Positions 1 through 14,400 of a stretch of 64,000 bases of DNA are shown piece by piece. Every line of letters starts with the position of its first letter. The stretch's first letter is position 1. Source of the DNA: Sipunculus nudus. Its lineage: Eukaryota > Annelida > Sipuncula > Golfingiida > Sipunculidae. A program made the translations under genes and the position numbers. The notes under the pieces were generated by a model. The model made no database searches and was not told the origin of the DNA. It saw nothing but the letters and a program-made list of their open reading frames with translations. The DNA lies in NCBI GenBank assembly GCA_026874595.1, contig CM049306.1:81866142-81930141 (forward strand). The letters run 5' to 3'.

Positions 1-1561
1 GGATAGAACACTGTCTTTAAGATTTGATCTGACAAGAGGAGCAGATCGAAGAAGAAGGAAGGTGAAGGTACGGTTAAGATGTGAAAGTACCAAGGTATTC
101 ATGCTCACGCCTACATATATATACTATACTGTACATACCATATAGATCCAATGGGTTGAACAGATAATCATGCACAGGTAATCCAAAAGGCAATCACCAA
201 ACAAGGTCAATATATCTCACAGGAATGGACTACAATGTACCACCAAAGATCTCTATTCTGAGTAATCCAATGAATAAGACCATGCAAGTAATCATAAGAC
301 ACAGGACCATGCAGTGAGGCGTGACACACCAAAAAAAGCAACTGAGTGCTAAACACAATCCTGAAAGATCCAGTGACCTCTTAACAACAAGGATGTGAGC
401 AATTCTTAGACCCGGCCCACATGTTAAGTAAACACCTCACCATATCTATCTACAGACCTGACCTCTCTATTGAGGTCACACACTTGGGCTGATAACACAG
501 ATCATAGAGTAAAACCATATCTATATGAATATTCATAGAATATGTATATGAATATTCATAACATATTCAAAAAGAGGCAGGTAAACAAAGCCACATGGCT
601 GTAACTGTATCTGAAAATATATTTCTTATGTTTATATAAGCAACAATAGACTGTCAGAAACCATCAGCCTGCCAAGAAGGTGGGTCCTGTGAACACAGAT
701 GTGAGTCAATATATACAAAGACTGCTGAAATGAGGTGGAATTGTACCTAATCTAGGGAATGTTGAGTTTGGCCTGCAGCTGTTTATGATTAATTTTTGTA
801 GCTGCACATTAGCTGTAGGGCCTCAAAATTATCATTTTGATTAAAGGTCCCAGTGAAATCCAACACCAGAGAAACAACTTTTCAAAAATTCTATATTATT
901 GACAAAAGAAATCAGCATTGCCAAATTAAGTTGAATATAGAAAGCCCTGTTCAATATAAACCACAAAAATCTCAACTCCCATAATTCCTCATATAAATTC
1001 TGATACTAAACAATGTTTTTGTAAAAGAGTAATAACAAAAATTTCCCTGAACATAATATACCAGTAATGGTTTTTTAGTTGCTTTGGAAAGGTACTTCAC
1101 CTCCAAGGAGATAATGTTAGTCACTGGACAAGCCAAATGGTGTAAATTTGTAGGCCTGCTCATGTGGAAGGACCTAACCAAACAAACGCTGCACCCCAGG
1201 ACAGGCATCCTTACACCTGCTGATGTCACAGGAAGTTGACAGCATCCATCATCATAAATATTACCATAGTTCCATCAGGTTAATGTAAGGGTGAAATGAA
1301 AACAGCTCACTTCTATAGGTGTTAAATGAGTTTTATATATCATTTGAAAATTTTGGACTCATAAAAACTGTTTAAGTATATGCTGATATTCTAAAATATG
1401 AAACTGTTACAAGCATATTCCACTATGGTCTTATGTATATAGGCAGGTGCTCTGTTGTGATTATCTGTGTAAAAAACCCTGGTTATATGCTCTGGAGTAA
1501 TATACTGTATTTATGCCGCTGTTTTTATGTACTACATCATGTGGTTAATTAAGGCACTTAC
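1..1561 (-). other. FRMD4 intron (partial), no further exon seen
   Basis: AT-rich sequence downstream of the last visible exon. I see no splice-bounded conserved FERM block, no long reading frame and no clear transposon end. Confidence 0.5.
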
Positions 1562-1641
1562 TCTGTGTAATCTCCAAAGGTAGCCTGTAAGACATACGCT
1601 GCCAACTCAAAAGCTGTCTCACTGTCACACTCTAAATCACC
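1562..1641 (-). CDS. FRMD4A: FRMD4 exon: F2 lobe, last exon visible
   Basis: This 80-bp exon lies between acceptor CTTTTTCAG and donor GTAAGTG. It gives 26 codons plus two bases: GDLECDSETAFELAAYVL then QATFGDYT. The family motif is D-x-D/E-S-E-x-x-F-x-L-A-x-x-x-L-Q-x-x-x-G-D-Y/F, the second helix pair of the F2 lobe. It leaves in phase 2 into an exon beyond position 1. I searched 1-1555 on the minus strand for the next conserved block (LPALP ... HPSLAYCED) and did not find it. Confidence 0.92.
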
Positions 1642-4600
1642 CTGAAAAAGAAAATTAACAAAATGAGGATACAAATATAGAGTAATGCATGTGCAGCATG
1701 CTGCATTTAGTGTAAAAGGAGTAACATGCAGCCTAACTAAACTGTTATAAAATCCATATCACTGTACCTATATCTGACTATCACCATAATCCCTAGCTAA
1801 CATTAACTACTGACTGAGCTAGAAAATTTATACCTAGAATATTGATTGAGAAGGGGTAGTCCACTGGTAGTCCATTAACTACCGACTTAAGTATGACCTG
1901 AAAAATTTATACCTACAATATTGATTGAGAAAGGGTAGTCCACTGGTAGTCTTATACACCAATATTTATTTATAATGAAACTAAGATCTTTAACTATGAC
2001 TAACTGCCACTGTAGGCACTATGGCAAAACTGGTGGGAAAGGTCATGAGTGAAAGAAATTGCACAAGGTTCAGAAATATGTTACCCTCTTTATATACCTA
2101 ATTCCACCTTATACACAGGATTGACTAAAATGTCAGATTTTACAAGATGTCCAAAAAGTAAATTAGGCTGAATGCAAGTATGTACTGCTAAAGAAGTTAT
2201 ATATTTTGGTATAAATACAGGTTGAGCATATTAGGCTACTGATAAACAATGACAAACAGCAAAACACGTTTCAGCAAAATCTATAACATCCATGAAAACA
2301 AGACAATCTGGTAACAGGACAGGACAGCTAACCACAGATGATGAGAGCGTGATTGTGGTTTTTATTATCTGGGTCAGCTGCAACACACTGTCTGCTTTGA
2401 TTCCTGCAAGAGATCACCTGTCAGTCACACAGTAAGCCCTCGTCATCTTAACATTAGCCTACAGGGAAGGTGGCCGAGGTTGAAATATTACATGAGAATC
2501 AAACCAGCCACATACAAGGTATGTGGTTACCTGACACAGGTGTGATGATTAATGGGTCTTACCTTAGCTATTGCTTGTTTTGCTTGCAGGTAGAAGAGCT
2601 CTACTGTGGCATTATCCCTCAGGTATGCTATGCTCTCTATGAAGAACCTGGAATGTATAACACATTAATCATATGAAATCCATACCAACATATGTGTGCT
2701 ACATTAAAATCTATACAGGCTCCGAGATATCAACAGGCCCTGTAAACAAGAAACAAGGGACCTATGGGTCACGGCGCTCAGCTGTAATATATATTAAAAA
2801 AAGTATGATTTAGAAATGAGGCACATGCTGGTTTTATTTGGTAATGAAAATAAGCTGTATTATGAGTTGTTGTTGTTTAGCTTATGTATGATTTTGATAG
2901 TACTTTGGAGACAGGAAAGAGGATTAATTTATTTTATTAACAAATGGAGTGCAATTGTCACACAGATTTTGACTTGGCCATATAACTTATAAGCAGAACA
3001 TATAATATAAGAGTTTAACTATTTATTAAAAAAATTACAAATATTGTCCCAAATATAAGAGAATAGTATGATTTTTTTCAAATAAAATATAACTGAAATG
3101 ATTATTAAAATAATATTAAAGAATATATTCATGAATGCATTCATTAATACATTTTGAAAGTATTTGCACTAGTATTCATATACTTCATTTTTACCTGAAT
3201 TCCCATTCTTATGAAAGAAATTTTATAATGGAGTACATATTCATATACGTGTTTAAATACAATTGCAAAGTATTCGCACCATGTCTGGTATTTATTCAGT
3301 TTTCACCAAACAATGATGCTGAGAATCCAGAATATACAAAATTCACACATTTAAATAATGATCATAAGTACCTGGTTTTATGGCTTTTATTTATATTTAA
3401 AAAAAAATGTAATATATTCACTTTGGACTAATTTCCCATCAATGTACTAACTATAGACACAGTAGGAATCTAGATAATAATATTATCAACTGCATCATTG
3501 TCTATCATTTATTTCCTTCATATAATCCCTAATGATTAGTAATGAATAATATGATTTACTTTTTTATCATTAAAATTGAACTGAAAAATACCATAGGTGA
3601 CTGCATGGTGTTATTTGGAATACGTGACATTCTATCCATCGATACAAGATTCTTATATCATCAGTAACTGCAAGTTAATTTCCTGTTATTATCAACTAAC
3701 AAATTCCTTTTCTATTTTTCTTTAATTTGTTATTAAAAACCAATAAAAATTTATTAATTTATTGTTTATTGTTATGTTGTTGGTTAAAACTACTAGATGA
3801 GTTGGGTTGGACACCTGGATCAACTGTGGCTGGCCATTACATAATAAGCTGCCTGGAGCCCCAGTTTATGACTCGCCTCAAGCATGCATAATTTGCTGAA
3901 AGTTCAACAAGGTCAACATACAGGTGACTCAAGAGGTGCTACAGAGAGCCAAGGTCTGACATGGTCTCATAAAAACATTAATAAAAGCTACAATTTTTGG
4001 CCAATTTCTTTCAGCTTTTTAAACTAAAAAGTTGAAATCTTTATGTGTGCATGATATGAAAATTATCTCAACAGGTACTAATTTTATATTTATACTAATA
4101 ACTTATAAAATTTGAAAAAATCAGAACTAATTTTGGGTATTCAATTGAATCTTGATTAAATAATGTTACATCTCTGATAAAAATCTCTAGCTTCAGCAAT
4201 CCTCTTGTTAAGGGAGTAAATATTTTTCTTGATTTTTTACAAAGTGCATTATGTTTGGGCCCATAACTTAAAACAATTACGCAATACTGACATCATTTCT
4301 GGCATGTTCATAGAGAATGTATAGAAAAATATGTATATTATATATGATTAAAGTCAGATCAGTGGTTTTGATATTAGGCAGTCTTGAAGTGTAACAATGG
4401 GTTTTTAATGGAAAAATTAAGTTTTTCATTAATATCTTGAAGGTATTAAGTCCTAGTGACCAAATTCTTGGCATGGTAGGGGATTTTTGAGACATCTAAT
4501 TGCATGCCAAATTTTATGAACTGAGAGCTGAAGCTGGGGAGCTGAGCACTTGCAAACTGCATGACACTAGCTTCATGTAAACAATATGTTACATGGTGCT

Positions 4601-5384
4601 TGAAAACTTGAATAAAATCTACAGTTTTTGATCAACTGGTTTCAAATTTTCGGTGTTTACAGACAAAATGCTAAAAAAAACATGCTGTGAAAATTAAATC
4701 CACAGTACTAACAGGAAAAAAATGTGCCATGGTCAAAATTGGGCAAAATTTAAGGTACCAATTTTTTATTTTTGTTAATATTTTAAAAAATTTAAAAGAT
4801 TTTGATCTAATTTTGGGTATACAATTTAATTTTGATTAATTAAAGTTATATTACTAGAAAAAAAGTTTATAGCTTTAACATGTTTTGTGTTAAGTGATCA
4901 AATATCTTTCCTGATTTTTTACAAAATGCATTATGTTTGGGCCCATAACTTTTTAAATTTACATAATACAGACATAATTTCTGGCATGTACATAGGAACT
5001 ATATAGAGGAATAATTATGGTAAATATGATGAAAAACAGATGAGTGGTTTTGATATTAGGCAGTCCTGAAGTGTAAAAATAGGTTTTTAATAAAATATTG
5101 AGGTTTTTCCTTAATTTCTAAAAGGAACGAAGTAGCAAAGACCCAGTTTTCGGCTTGGTAGGAGATCTTGGGGACATCTAACATTATGCCGAATTTTGGA
5201 TTCCTAGGTCTTACGGTTTCAAAACGTGCCACATCTACGGACGGACGGACGGACAGACGGACGGACAATGGACCACGACTATAGCTCAGATGACTTATAG
5301 TCAGCTGAGCTAAAAACTATAAGGTAAGCCAGTAACACATGTACAGGATCACATACAGTATACTTGATCTACCTTCTCTCTCTT

Positions 5385-5431
<47 letters not shown>

Positions 5432-8400
5432 ACTTCAAACACACAAATACACAAGAATGAATAAGATTCCAAAATACTGCATAAAACCATATAGAGTAGA
5501 ACCTGTCTGAAAGACCACCTATGCAATAAGACCTTCCTCGGGTGTACAAAAAGCATTCCCATTGGTTATAACTGACCTGTCTAATAAGACCACCTGCATA
5601 TTAAGACCACTTTTTGCTATTCCCATAGGTGGTCTCATAACACAGGTTTCACTGTACTTATAACATTTCCTTTGTCAAATTAAAGGGACAAAGACCACAT
5701 TGTCCAGATGTGTGTAATGTCTATCTACCTGTTTTTCTCTGTATGGGCTATACATTTCAATGAATACATGTACAAATTTGCTACAGAGAAATATGTTGAT
5801 TCAGTTAGAATTTTGTTAGAATCAGTTAGAATCTCCAGATAATGATGTAAAATTCTTTTTAGTTTGTACATCTGTTTCTCAACAAGGAACTGTCACTTAC
5901 AGCAAGGACTATTAATTTTCAGAGGTAGCCTGCATTAAAATCCTGACTTGGTGACAGTGAGTATTCCTTGACCTCTGTCTTGTTCTTCATGTTTAATAAG
6001 TATTGTATTTGGAATTTAAAAACAAAATAACCTCAAAAATTTGAATCAGAATCCTTCTTTAAAAACACAACGTGAATTCTGTGTGTTCTTTTGACTGAAC
6101 GAGTTTGACATATGACCTGGTAACACTGTGCTGACCTGTATATATGCTATAGATCTGTATGTTCACCTGTACCAGTATACTATATCTGTATGACCACCTG
6201 TATATACTACATCAGTATGACCACTGTATCTGTAAGGTATCTGTACATCATCAGGGTTAGTGCCTGACCTATCTGGACTTGACAGAGTGATCTGACAAGG
6301 ACCACTTACAGTGGTAGTGGCTTATCTCATGTTGCCAGGATCATGTGCTTGTGTAAAGAAACCACGCCACGTCAGTCATTACAGAACTCTTGTTCCTCAA
6401 GCCATTCACTCCCAGGTGTCAGAATGCTGAGGCCTTCATTCAGAACAAAACCCACATCAAGCTGAGGACCAGACTCTTACCAATATATAGTGGTCGACAT
6501 TTTGTTTGTGATAATTTTTAAAATTGCCATATTCCCAAAAAGGGCAATTATCACAAAAATGAAACCATGTAAATAAGACACACTAACTGTTAGTGGTACA
6601 AATTTTAAAAAAAATGATAATCGATGACTGAAAAATGAAAACGACCGATCATCGATTATGACTCAATTACTCTATGTACTTTCTTGACTACCCTGAAATC
6701 TGATGTAAACTAGTAACTAAAATACTGACCCCAGTAAAAAGTGTGACATGAACATTGGTACTGATGATTGTTGGCTGCACAAGGTTCCATTTTAATTGAT
6801 GCTGTTTGTATATATCTGACAGGATCAGATTTTTTGCATGTACATGCATGCATAATCATTTTTAATCACTCATGCAAAAATGCTATCGATTTTGAAAGAA
6901 AACTCCTTATCATCGAATAAATCGATTAATTGGCACACCACTTCTAACTATACCAGTAAACTTTGTTTATAGGTTATGACCTCATTAGCATCTCGTAAAA
7001 ATTACAAATGCCTGCAGCCCTGCAAAGGAATAGTCTGATATTATTAATATTAACAGACCTTTTTATAACTATCCATAAATCACAGATTCTTTACATTAAC
7101 TGCCTATATTAAACAGGATTTCCATTTGTTTGATGTTCCCAGGGTGCTTCCTCACATTGAAAAGATTTTCCTAAACATATTAAATCATTCGTACAATAAA
7201 GATAATCTCTGTATTTTCTGTAAGGTGACATTACACTTCATGCAGTCCATTCCCTCCTAGTTTGCCAAAATGTTCACCATGTCGCAAAAGGGATGGAGAA
7301 GCAAAGAGGTGTACATCTCTGTCTCCTTTTGTAGTTCTCACACTTCACTCTAGTCTGTGCACTCATTTTTACACTAAATACTAATGTCTCATTTATTATT
7401 ATGGCATATGTACGTAAGTTATTTATAGCCACTGAGCAGTTTTAGCCTGTTTTGGGAGTTGTCTTTACATGCCTGATTTAAGAGTCATCATACCTGAGCA
7501 CACGAGGTAATTTATTCAGAATATTTAATTAGACATCTACAGACAGAGTTTAATATATAAAGTAACACACTAGTTCATCCATGATTTTGTTAAAACAGTT
7601 CAATCTTTCGTTTGCCCTAGGGCCAAGATAGCCAAAGATATGTAATATGACAGGTTTAAAAACACCTGAAACACTATCACATGTATAATTCACAGTTACT
7701 GTGTTGTATTATACCTGGCCCTCTGTGTATTCCTGGGTTAATATTAACATTCAATACACTTAATGGTAAGCAAATTTTTATATTATTAGGGAGTAAAGCG
7801 TAATTAAATAGCCCAGTCATCTATCTGAGCTTTATAAACTAAAGGTAATCCCTGGAGCTTTTATTAAAATAGGCCAGAAAACATGGATATCACTGCACAC
7901 AGGCTGCTTGTTTGGTTTAAACCAATGTGTTTATAATATGTGGGGGCCTGCCAAAATAATCAAAACAAATCCAACAAGGGTATATGGCATCAATCAGATA
8001 AGCCTGAGCTTTGCAGTGGCATTTTGCAACAAGTTAAAACTATCTTCTACCTCTGCAGATATGCAACCTACCACCTTAGTTACGTTTTTCCAGTTTGTCA
8101 ACTTCGTTTTGTTTACAAACATGTTGCTTATAAACATGTTCATACATCCTTCACAAAGGTTTTAAGAACATGTCACAACCAAAATTATCCCTTAGATCAT
8201 TAATTTATACACAGAGAGAGCCAGATATCAAATTAATTCTTTTTCAAAAGGTAGGTGAATGGGCACCTTGAACAGATGTACATTGTCGTGGTGGCTACCT
8301 TTTGGCCTTACTCTGAGCTTGGGGCTTATTTCTGTCAGTGCTGTCTGAAGAATTCAATATAAAAAGGTCTATGGCAGGTGTTGCCATGGCAACTGTCTCC

Positions 8401-11400
8401 AGGGTTATGCCAGTCAAATAAAGACTATGTCATCAAGTTATATGTGTCTTGGTTCATAACATTTTTCCCAATGCAATAAAATTGATCTAATATGAACCTT
8501 TGAGCTTTGCAATTTTGTTTGGATTATGCATGGTGAGATAAACAAAAAAAATTCATGTACAGTTACACCACTATTCCCTGTCTGAGTCATGAACTGAAGA
8601 TATATGTCAAATTTTAAAAATAATAGAGCTATTAATTAGGGTACTATGAATAAATTACAATAGATATATTGATCAAACTGTTAAAATTTAATTCAAAGCA
8701 AATGGCCTTTCTTGTTTATAGAAAGATAAACAAACTTTTGTAAAATTTCATTATATTTATAAAACAATTGGATGGTGTCTGTTTCTGAACAATGAAATTT
8801 AATTTTTCACATTTTATATATCACTGCAACATAAACATGAAATATTAGACTAATATAATTAGTCTAATATTAATTAAATGTTGGATATCACTTTCCATAA
8901 GAATGATTGAATTATGAAAATGTTTTGATACAGGGAGATCTAAAGATACTGAAACAATATATGAGCCTCCCCCTTAGGGCTTCTCTTGTGATGTCACGGC
9001 AATTGCAGAATTCTGGTTGGATTTTGTATAACAATGCACCAGAGCACTGGGTATTGTTTCAGCCTTAATGTTTTTATAATCATCATAATAACAATAATCA
9101 CTTACCTGACTGAGAAGTAGAGTATAAGTGAGCCTGTCCTCTTGGGGAACTCGTGTTCAAGTACCTTCCTGTCCAGGTGCAACCAATTGAAGTGGCCACT
9201 GTAACGAAAAAGTCCAGATCAACATGAGAGCTCTCCAAAATAGCTAAAAAACCTAGAAATTACCACCACAAATGGGACCTTGATAAAGTGGTTATATTTT
9301 CCAGGGAGTCCTCTGAGGTCTCATATAAGGAACACAAAGAAATCAGGACCATGAACAAGTGGTTGTTATTTTGGAGGTGGTCACTAAACAGAGGTGATGA
9401 TCAGGTGAGGTTTTACTGCAACACACTCTTTCTCATTCTGTTACAAGCATCAGGTGAGTACACTGCAACATGAGTCAGCAGGGCTCGACATTAATGGTTA
9501 ACCACTTGCCCAGGGCAAGTAAAAGTTTCAGAAAACAATTATAGGGCAAAGTGGGTTCATACTTGCCTGACTGGGCAAATGGGTGCAACATAAACCTGTG
9601 CACAGAGATCTGAATCTTGGCTAATCTTAAGTTAGCCACTTCTTTTTCAGGAGTAGGGAAGTCATACTGTAATACCTCTAGCTTAAATTACCTGCATGTT
9701 TTTATCTGTGCAAATGCCAAAGATAAATATTATTAACAAACAAACATTTGATTATATGTATATTGTTGAAAAATAATCATGTGGATCACATATTTTGTGG
9801 TTGTGGCAACAATCATTGATTTTTGTGGGACAAGTAAATATTCATGTAGACAAATAAAAGCTAGTTGTCACTTGCCCTACTTGGCAAGTACTTTCAAAAG
9901 TAAATATTGTCAAGCCCTGACCAGTCTGCTTCATATTGCCTAAAAAAAGTCACATGAAAAAATACTGGTGGCATGTGTCATCAGCAAGACTAGAGACAAA
10001 ATTACATGTGAAGATTATTTTTGTCTCCTAGATAATTAAATTCTGTAGCAGTACTTTTGCATTGGCCATGGCACTGCATCAGCTATAAAAACATTCACAT
10101 CACAGAATTACTTGAGATACTGGGGCTTCATCAGCTCAACAAACTTAATCTGCGTCGTTTGTGTAATTAATTTTGAACAGTTGATATAGGCTCCACAACA
10201 GATTGTTAAAAGCTAATGCCTGAGAACCTTCACCTTGCACTTAGTGAACTCAAAATTAATAATGAAATTTGATACATGTGAGTGATAATATAGCTGCGGC
10301 AAATTCATATGAAAAGACAGACTTTCACATCTGACTTCTATTGTAGTTATAAAATATCATCCACATAATTATTGTATAAAAATTGCGAAAAAAATTAGTT
10401 TTTTAGTGCCCTAAAGGATTCAAAGTTTGAGTCTTTTTTAACAGCTTCTTTTATTTAAACCCCATAAAAAATTAACCCTTTACCTACAAATCACTGGATC
10501 ACTGATGTAATTTTAATCATAGGAATATTATGAACAAATCTGGTAAAAATTCTCGAAATATAATGTCAATTAAAAATCCTCTTATTAGCCGACATCACTA
10601 GAGATATTTTGTTGACATTTAACTTACTTCCTCTTCTTAGATACCTGATTTCTTTGAAACATGAATGTATTTCATCCAAATATAATTAGTAAATATGACA
10701 CCTGGGTGTAATTTGACAAAACACATACATTAGCCTGACATTTGTATCCAAGGATGATATTCCTCCTGAATCTCAACATACATAAATCAGTGAGACAGCT
10801 GATATACAATCAAACAACTTCTGAAGACTACCTCAAAGTAAGCAAAGGTTAAACAACCAAAATAATCTAGCAGCTTAAAGCAACATCCTCACTTCTGTGG
10901 GCGTTTTCTAGTTGTGAATACCATGCAGATACACACAAAAAATCCAAACTCCACCCCACTGCTGTCTTACACAAAAGGCTTCCTGTTTAACTTAATAGTC
11001 AGTGACCTCTGACAGACAAACGCAATATGATAGGGCTGTAGTGTTTACTGACCTTAGGGACATAAAAGCTAACTCGGAGATGTGCCCCTTTGGGTGTCCT
11101 TAAATAGCATCCGCTTTTGAGAAAAACTGGCAGAGACTTGCTCTTTATGATGGGCAAGGCCATGTAGGCATAACAGGCTCTCACCGGGGTGACCTGAGCT
11201 GACCTCCCCATCTGGTCAATATTACCCACTCTGATGCACCAACCAAGCTGCTATGTCAACAGGAAAGAAGACGATGTGGCCAATACTTCCTCCGGGTCTT
11301 TTGATCGTTGCTTTGTCCCATGTTTGTTTGGGAGGGATGCTATGCAAACTTGAGCCACCTTAAAGATCACACAACTAGACAGGCACTTGGTAGAGCACAC

Positions 11401-14400
11401 ACCTCTGCCAAGATAAACAATCCTGCTAAATCCACCCTTTTATCCCCCCCCCCCTTCCTAAAAAATTGAATATGGTTGAAAATAAGTTACTTAAACTTAC
11501 ACTTATATTACAGCCAAGGTGGATCTGTAGAGCCACAGTGTCATTCTCTATATCTTCATAATTTTCAATTTAAATACTATGTCCTTTTCAAATTATTGTT
11601 TTGAGTTGGTTTAAGGGTGTTGTTCCCAGTTTATAACACAGTCACTCAGTGCATCAGGTGATTAACTCAGATGGACTAAGTTGAATACTGTGCCTTCTTT
11701 ATTACCACATAACAATATCATAACATTTGAGAATTAATAAAGATTTCTTTTTTTTATTTTAACAACTGTATTTCAAATGATAATCTTTGAAAGCGAGTAA
11801 ATTTGAACTGCCTAACACAAACATCGAGGTAAGACACTCATCCATTGACAGTAGGACATTCTTTGTTAATTCTGACCACATCAAGCAAGACATACAAGTG
11901 ACAGCCAAGGTAATCACAGATGATGGCAATGTTATCAGACCTTATTAAGTGTTAAGTATTAAGTATTAAGTATTCAGTGTTGACCCAGCAATTAAGTCCT
12001 GCTTTTACTTTAATACAACACAGCAAACTTTCAAACTATTTAAAAATTGCACCTACCTGCAAAGGTGAATATAAAATTAAATACTCCTCAAACCTTCAGA
12101 ATGAGTAACTATACTAGTGTGCTGATAAGGTTAATCCAAAGTCAATATGAAACTCATTGATACCAGATAAAGATTTTGTATCAGCTCAATATGAACCCTT
12201 GCTCATCCGCAGAAGTACTTTACTGTACTGTGTACATGGAAGGTGGTCTCCTTCTGTGGTATAACTCAAGGTTGATAATTGGCAGCGTGAGACAGCACTG
12301 GTCTGACTCAGGTACAGCTCATACAGCGCTGCTGACTGTACAAACAGCGGTACATTAAGCGCTGATCTACACACCAGTACTGTGTTGTAACATATACCTG
12401 TGACCCCTCCCCTCTAGGATTTTGTGACTAACCCCAGACAGCCTCAGCTGACTGTAATTAACTCAGGTGAGAGCTGCCTGGCTTCTGTTTTATCGTTCAC
12501 AGCATCCTCTACCAGACAGATGACTGGATATACCAAGAACGAAGGATTATGGAAGGAACACATTTACTACCAAAAAACTGTTTGCGGATTTGACTGTGAT
12601 AATTGAATACTTTGACAGATATAAGTGTCTAAGCACCTTCACAGATGTACCAGTACCATGCCATATTGCTATATTTCTTGACAGATGAACTGGTACTATA
12701 AGAGACAGTGGATGCCTTGGCAAGTATAATGGTGCCATGATTGATTACTGTGTGCCTTAACTGATACCATGATGGTTGACTTACTGTGCTGAATGAACTG
12801 GTGCAAATACTTTGACACACTGCTGAGACTGGCACCATGACAGATTGCAGGATGACTTGAAACACGGACTGGCACCATGACAGATTGCAGGATGCCTTGA
12901 GACATGGACTGGCCCCATAACATATTGCAGGATGCCTTGAAACATGGACTGGCACCATGACAGATTGCAGGATGCCTTGAAGCATGGATTGGCACCATGG
13001 CAGATTGAAAGATGCCTTGAAACATGGACTGGCACCATGACAGATTGCAGGATGCCTTGAAACATGGACTGGCACCATGACAGATTGCAGGATGCCTTGA
13101 GACATGGACTGACACCATGACAGATTGCAGGATGCCTTGAAGCATGGATTGGCACCATGACAGATTGAAAGATGCCTTGAAACATGGACTGACACCATGA
13201 CAGATTGCAGGATGCCTTGAAACATGGACAGGCACCATGACAGAATGCAGGATGCCTTGAGACATGGACTGACACCATGACAGATTGCAGGATGCCATGA
13301 AGCATGGACTGGCACCATGACAAATTGCAGGATGCCTTGAGACATGGACTGACACTAAGACATTGCAGGACGCCTTGAAGCATGGATTGGCACCATGATA
13401 GATTGAAAGATGCCTTGAAACATGGACTGGCACCATGACAGATTGCAGGATGCCTTGAGATATGGACTGACACCATAACAGATTGCAGGATGCCTTGAAA
13501 CATGGACTGGCACCATGACATATTGCAGGATGCATTGAAACATGGACTGGCACCATGACAGACTGCAGGATGCCTTGAAACATGGACAGGCACCATGACA
13601 GACTGCAGGATGCCTTGGAACATGGACTGGCACCATGACAGATTGCAGGATGCCTTGGAACATGAACTGGCACCATGACAGATTGCAGGATGCCTTGAAG
13701 AATGGATTGGCACCATGACAGATTGAAAGATGCCTTGAAACATAGACTGGCACCATGACAGATTGCTGGATGTCTTGAGATATGGACTGACACCATGACA
13801 GATTGCAGGATGCCTTGAAGCATGGATTGGCACCATGACAGATTGAAAGATGCCTTGAAACATGGACTGACACCATGACAGATTGCAGGATGCCTTGAAG
13901 CATGGACTGGCACCATGACAGATTGCAGGATGCCTTGAGACATGGACTGACACCATGAGAGATTGCAGGATGCCTTGAAGCATGGATTGGCACCATGACA
14001 GATTGCAGGATGCCTTGGAACATGGACTGGCACCATGACAGATTGCAGGATGCCTTGGAACATGAACTGGCACCATGACAGATTGCAGGATGCCTTGAAG
14101 AATGGATTGGCACCATGACGGATTGAAAGATGCCTTGAAACATAGACTGGCACCATGACAGATTGCTGGATGTCTTGAGATATGGACTGACACCATGACA
14201 GATTGCAGGATGCCTTGAAGCATGGATTGGCACCATGACAGATTGAAAGATGCCTTGAAACATCGACTGGCACCATGACAGACTGCAGGATGCCTTAAAA
14301 CATGGACAGGCACCATGACCAAGCCTCGTCAGATAAACTTGCACCATGACAGATTGGCAAGGTTTATCTATGAAGGTTCAGTAGCCAGTCTGGCAGATAT

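Noticed and set aside
9288-9473. Plus-strand 61-codon frame near the FRMD4 exon
   Set aside because: It lies in intron next to a MITE, lacks splice context and matches nothing.
12829-14320. CRISPR-like array
   Set aside because: Units are contiguous with no unique spacers, and the DNA is clearly eukaryotic.
12629-14347. Overlapping minus-strand open frames of 238-526 codons
   Set aside because: They are translations of the 40-bp minisatellite in all three frames; no splice sites, no domain, and the period is not a multiple of three.
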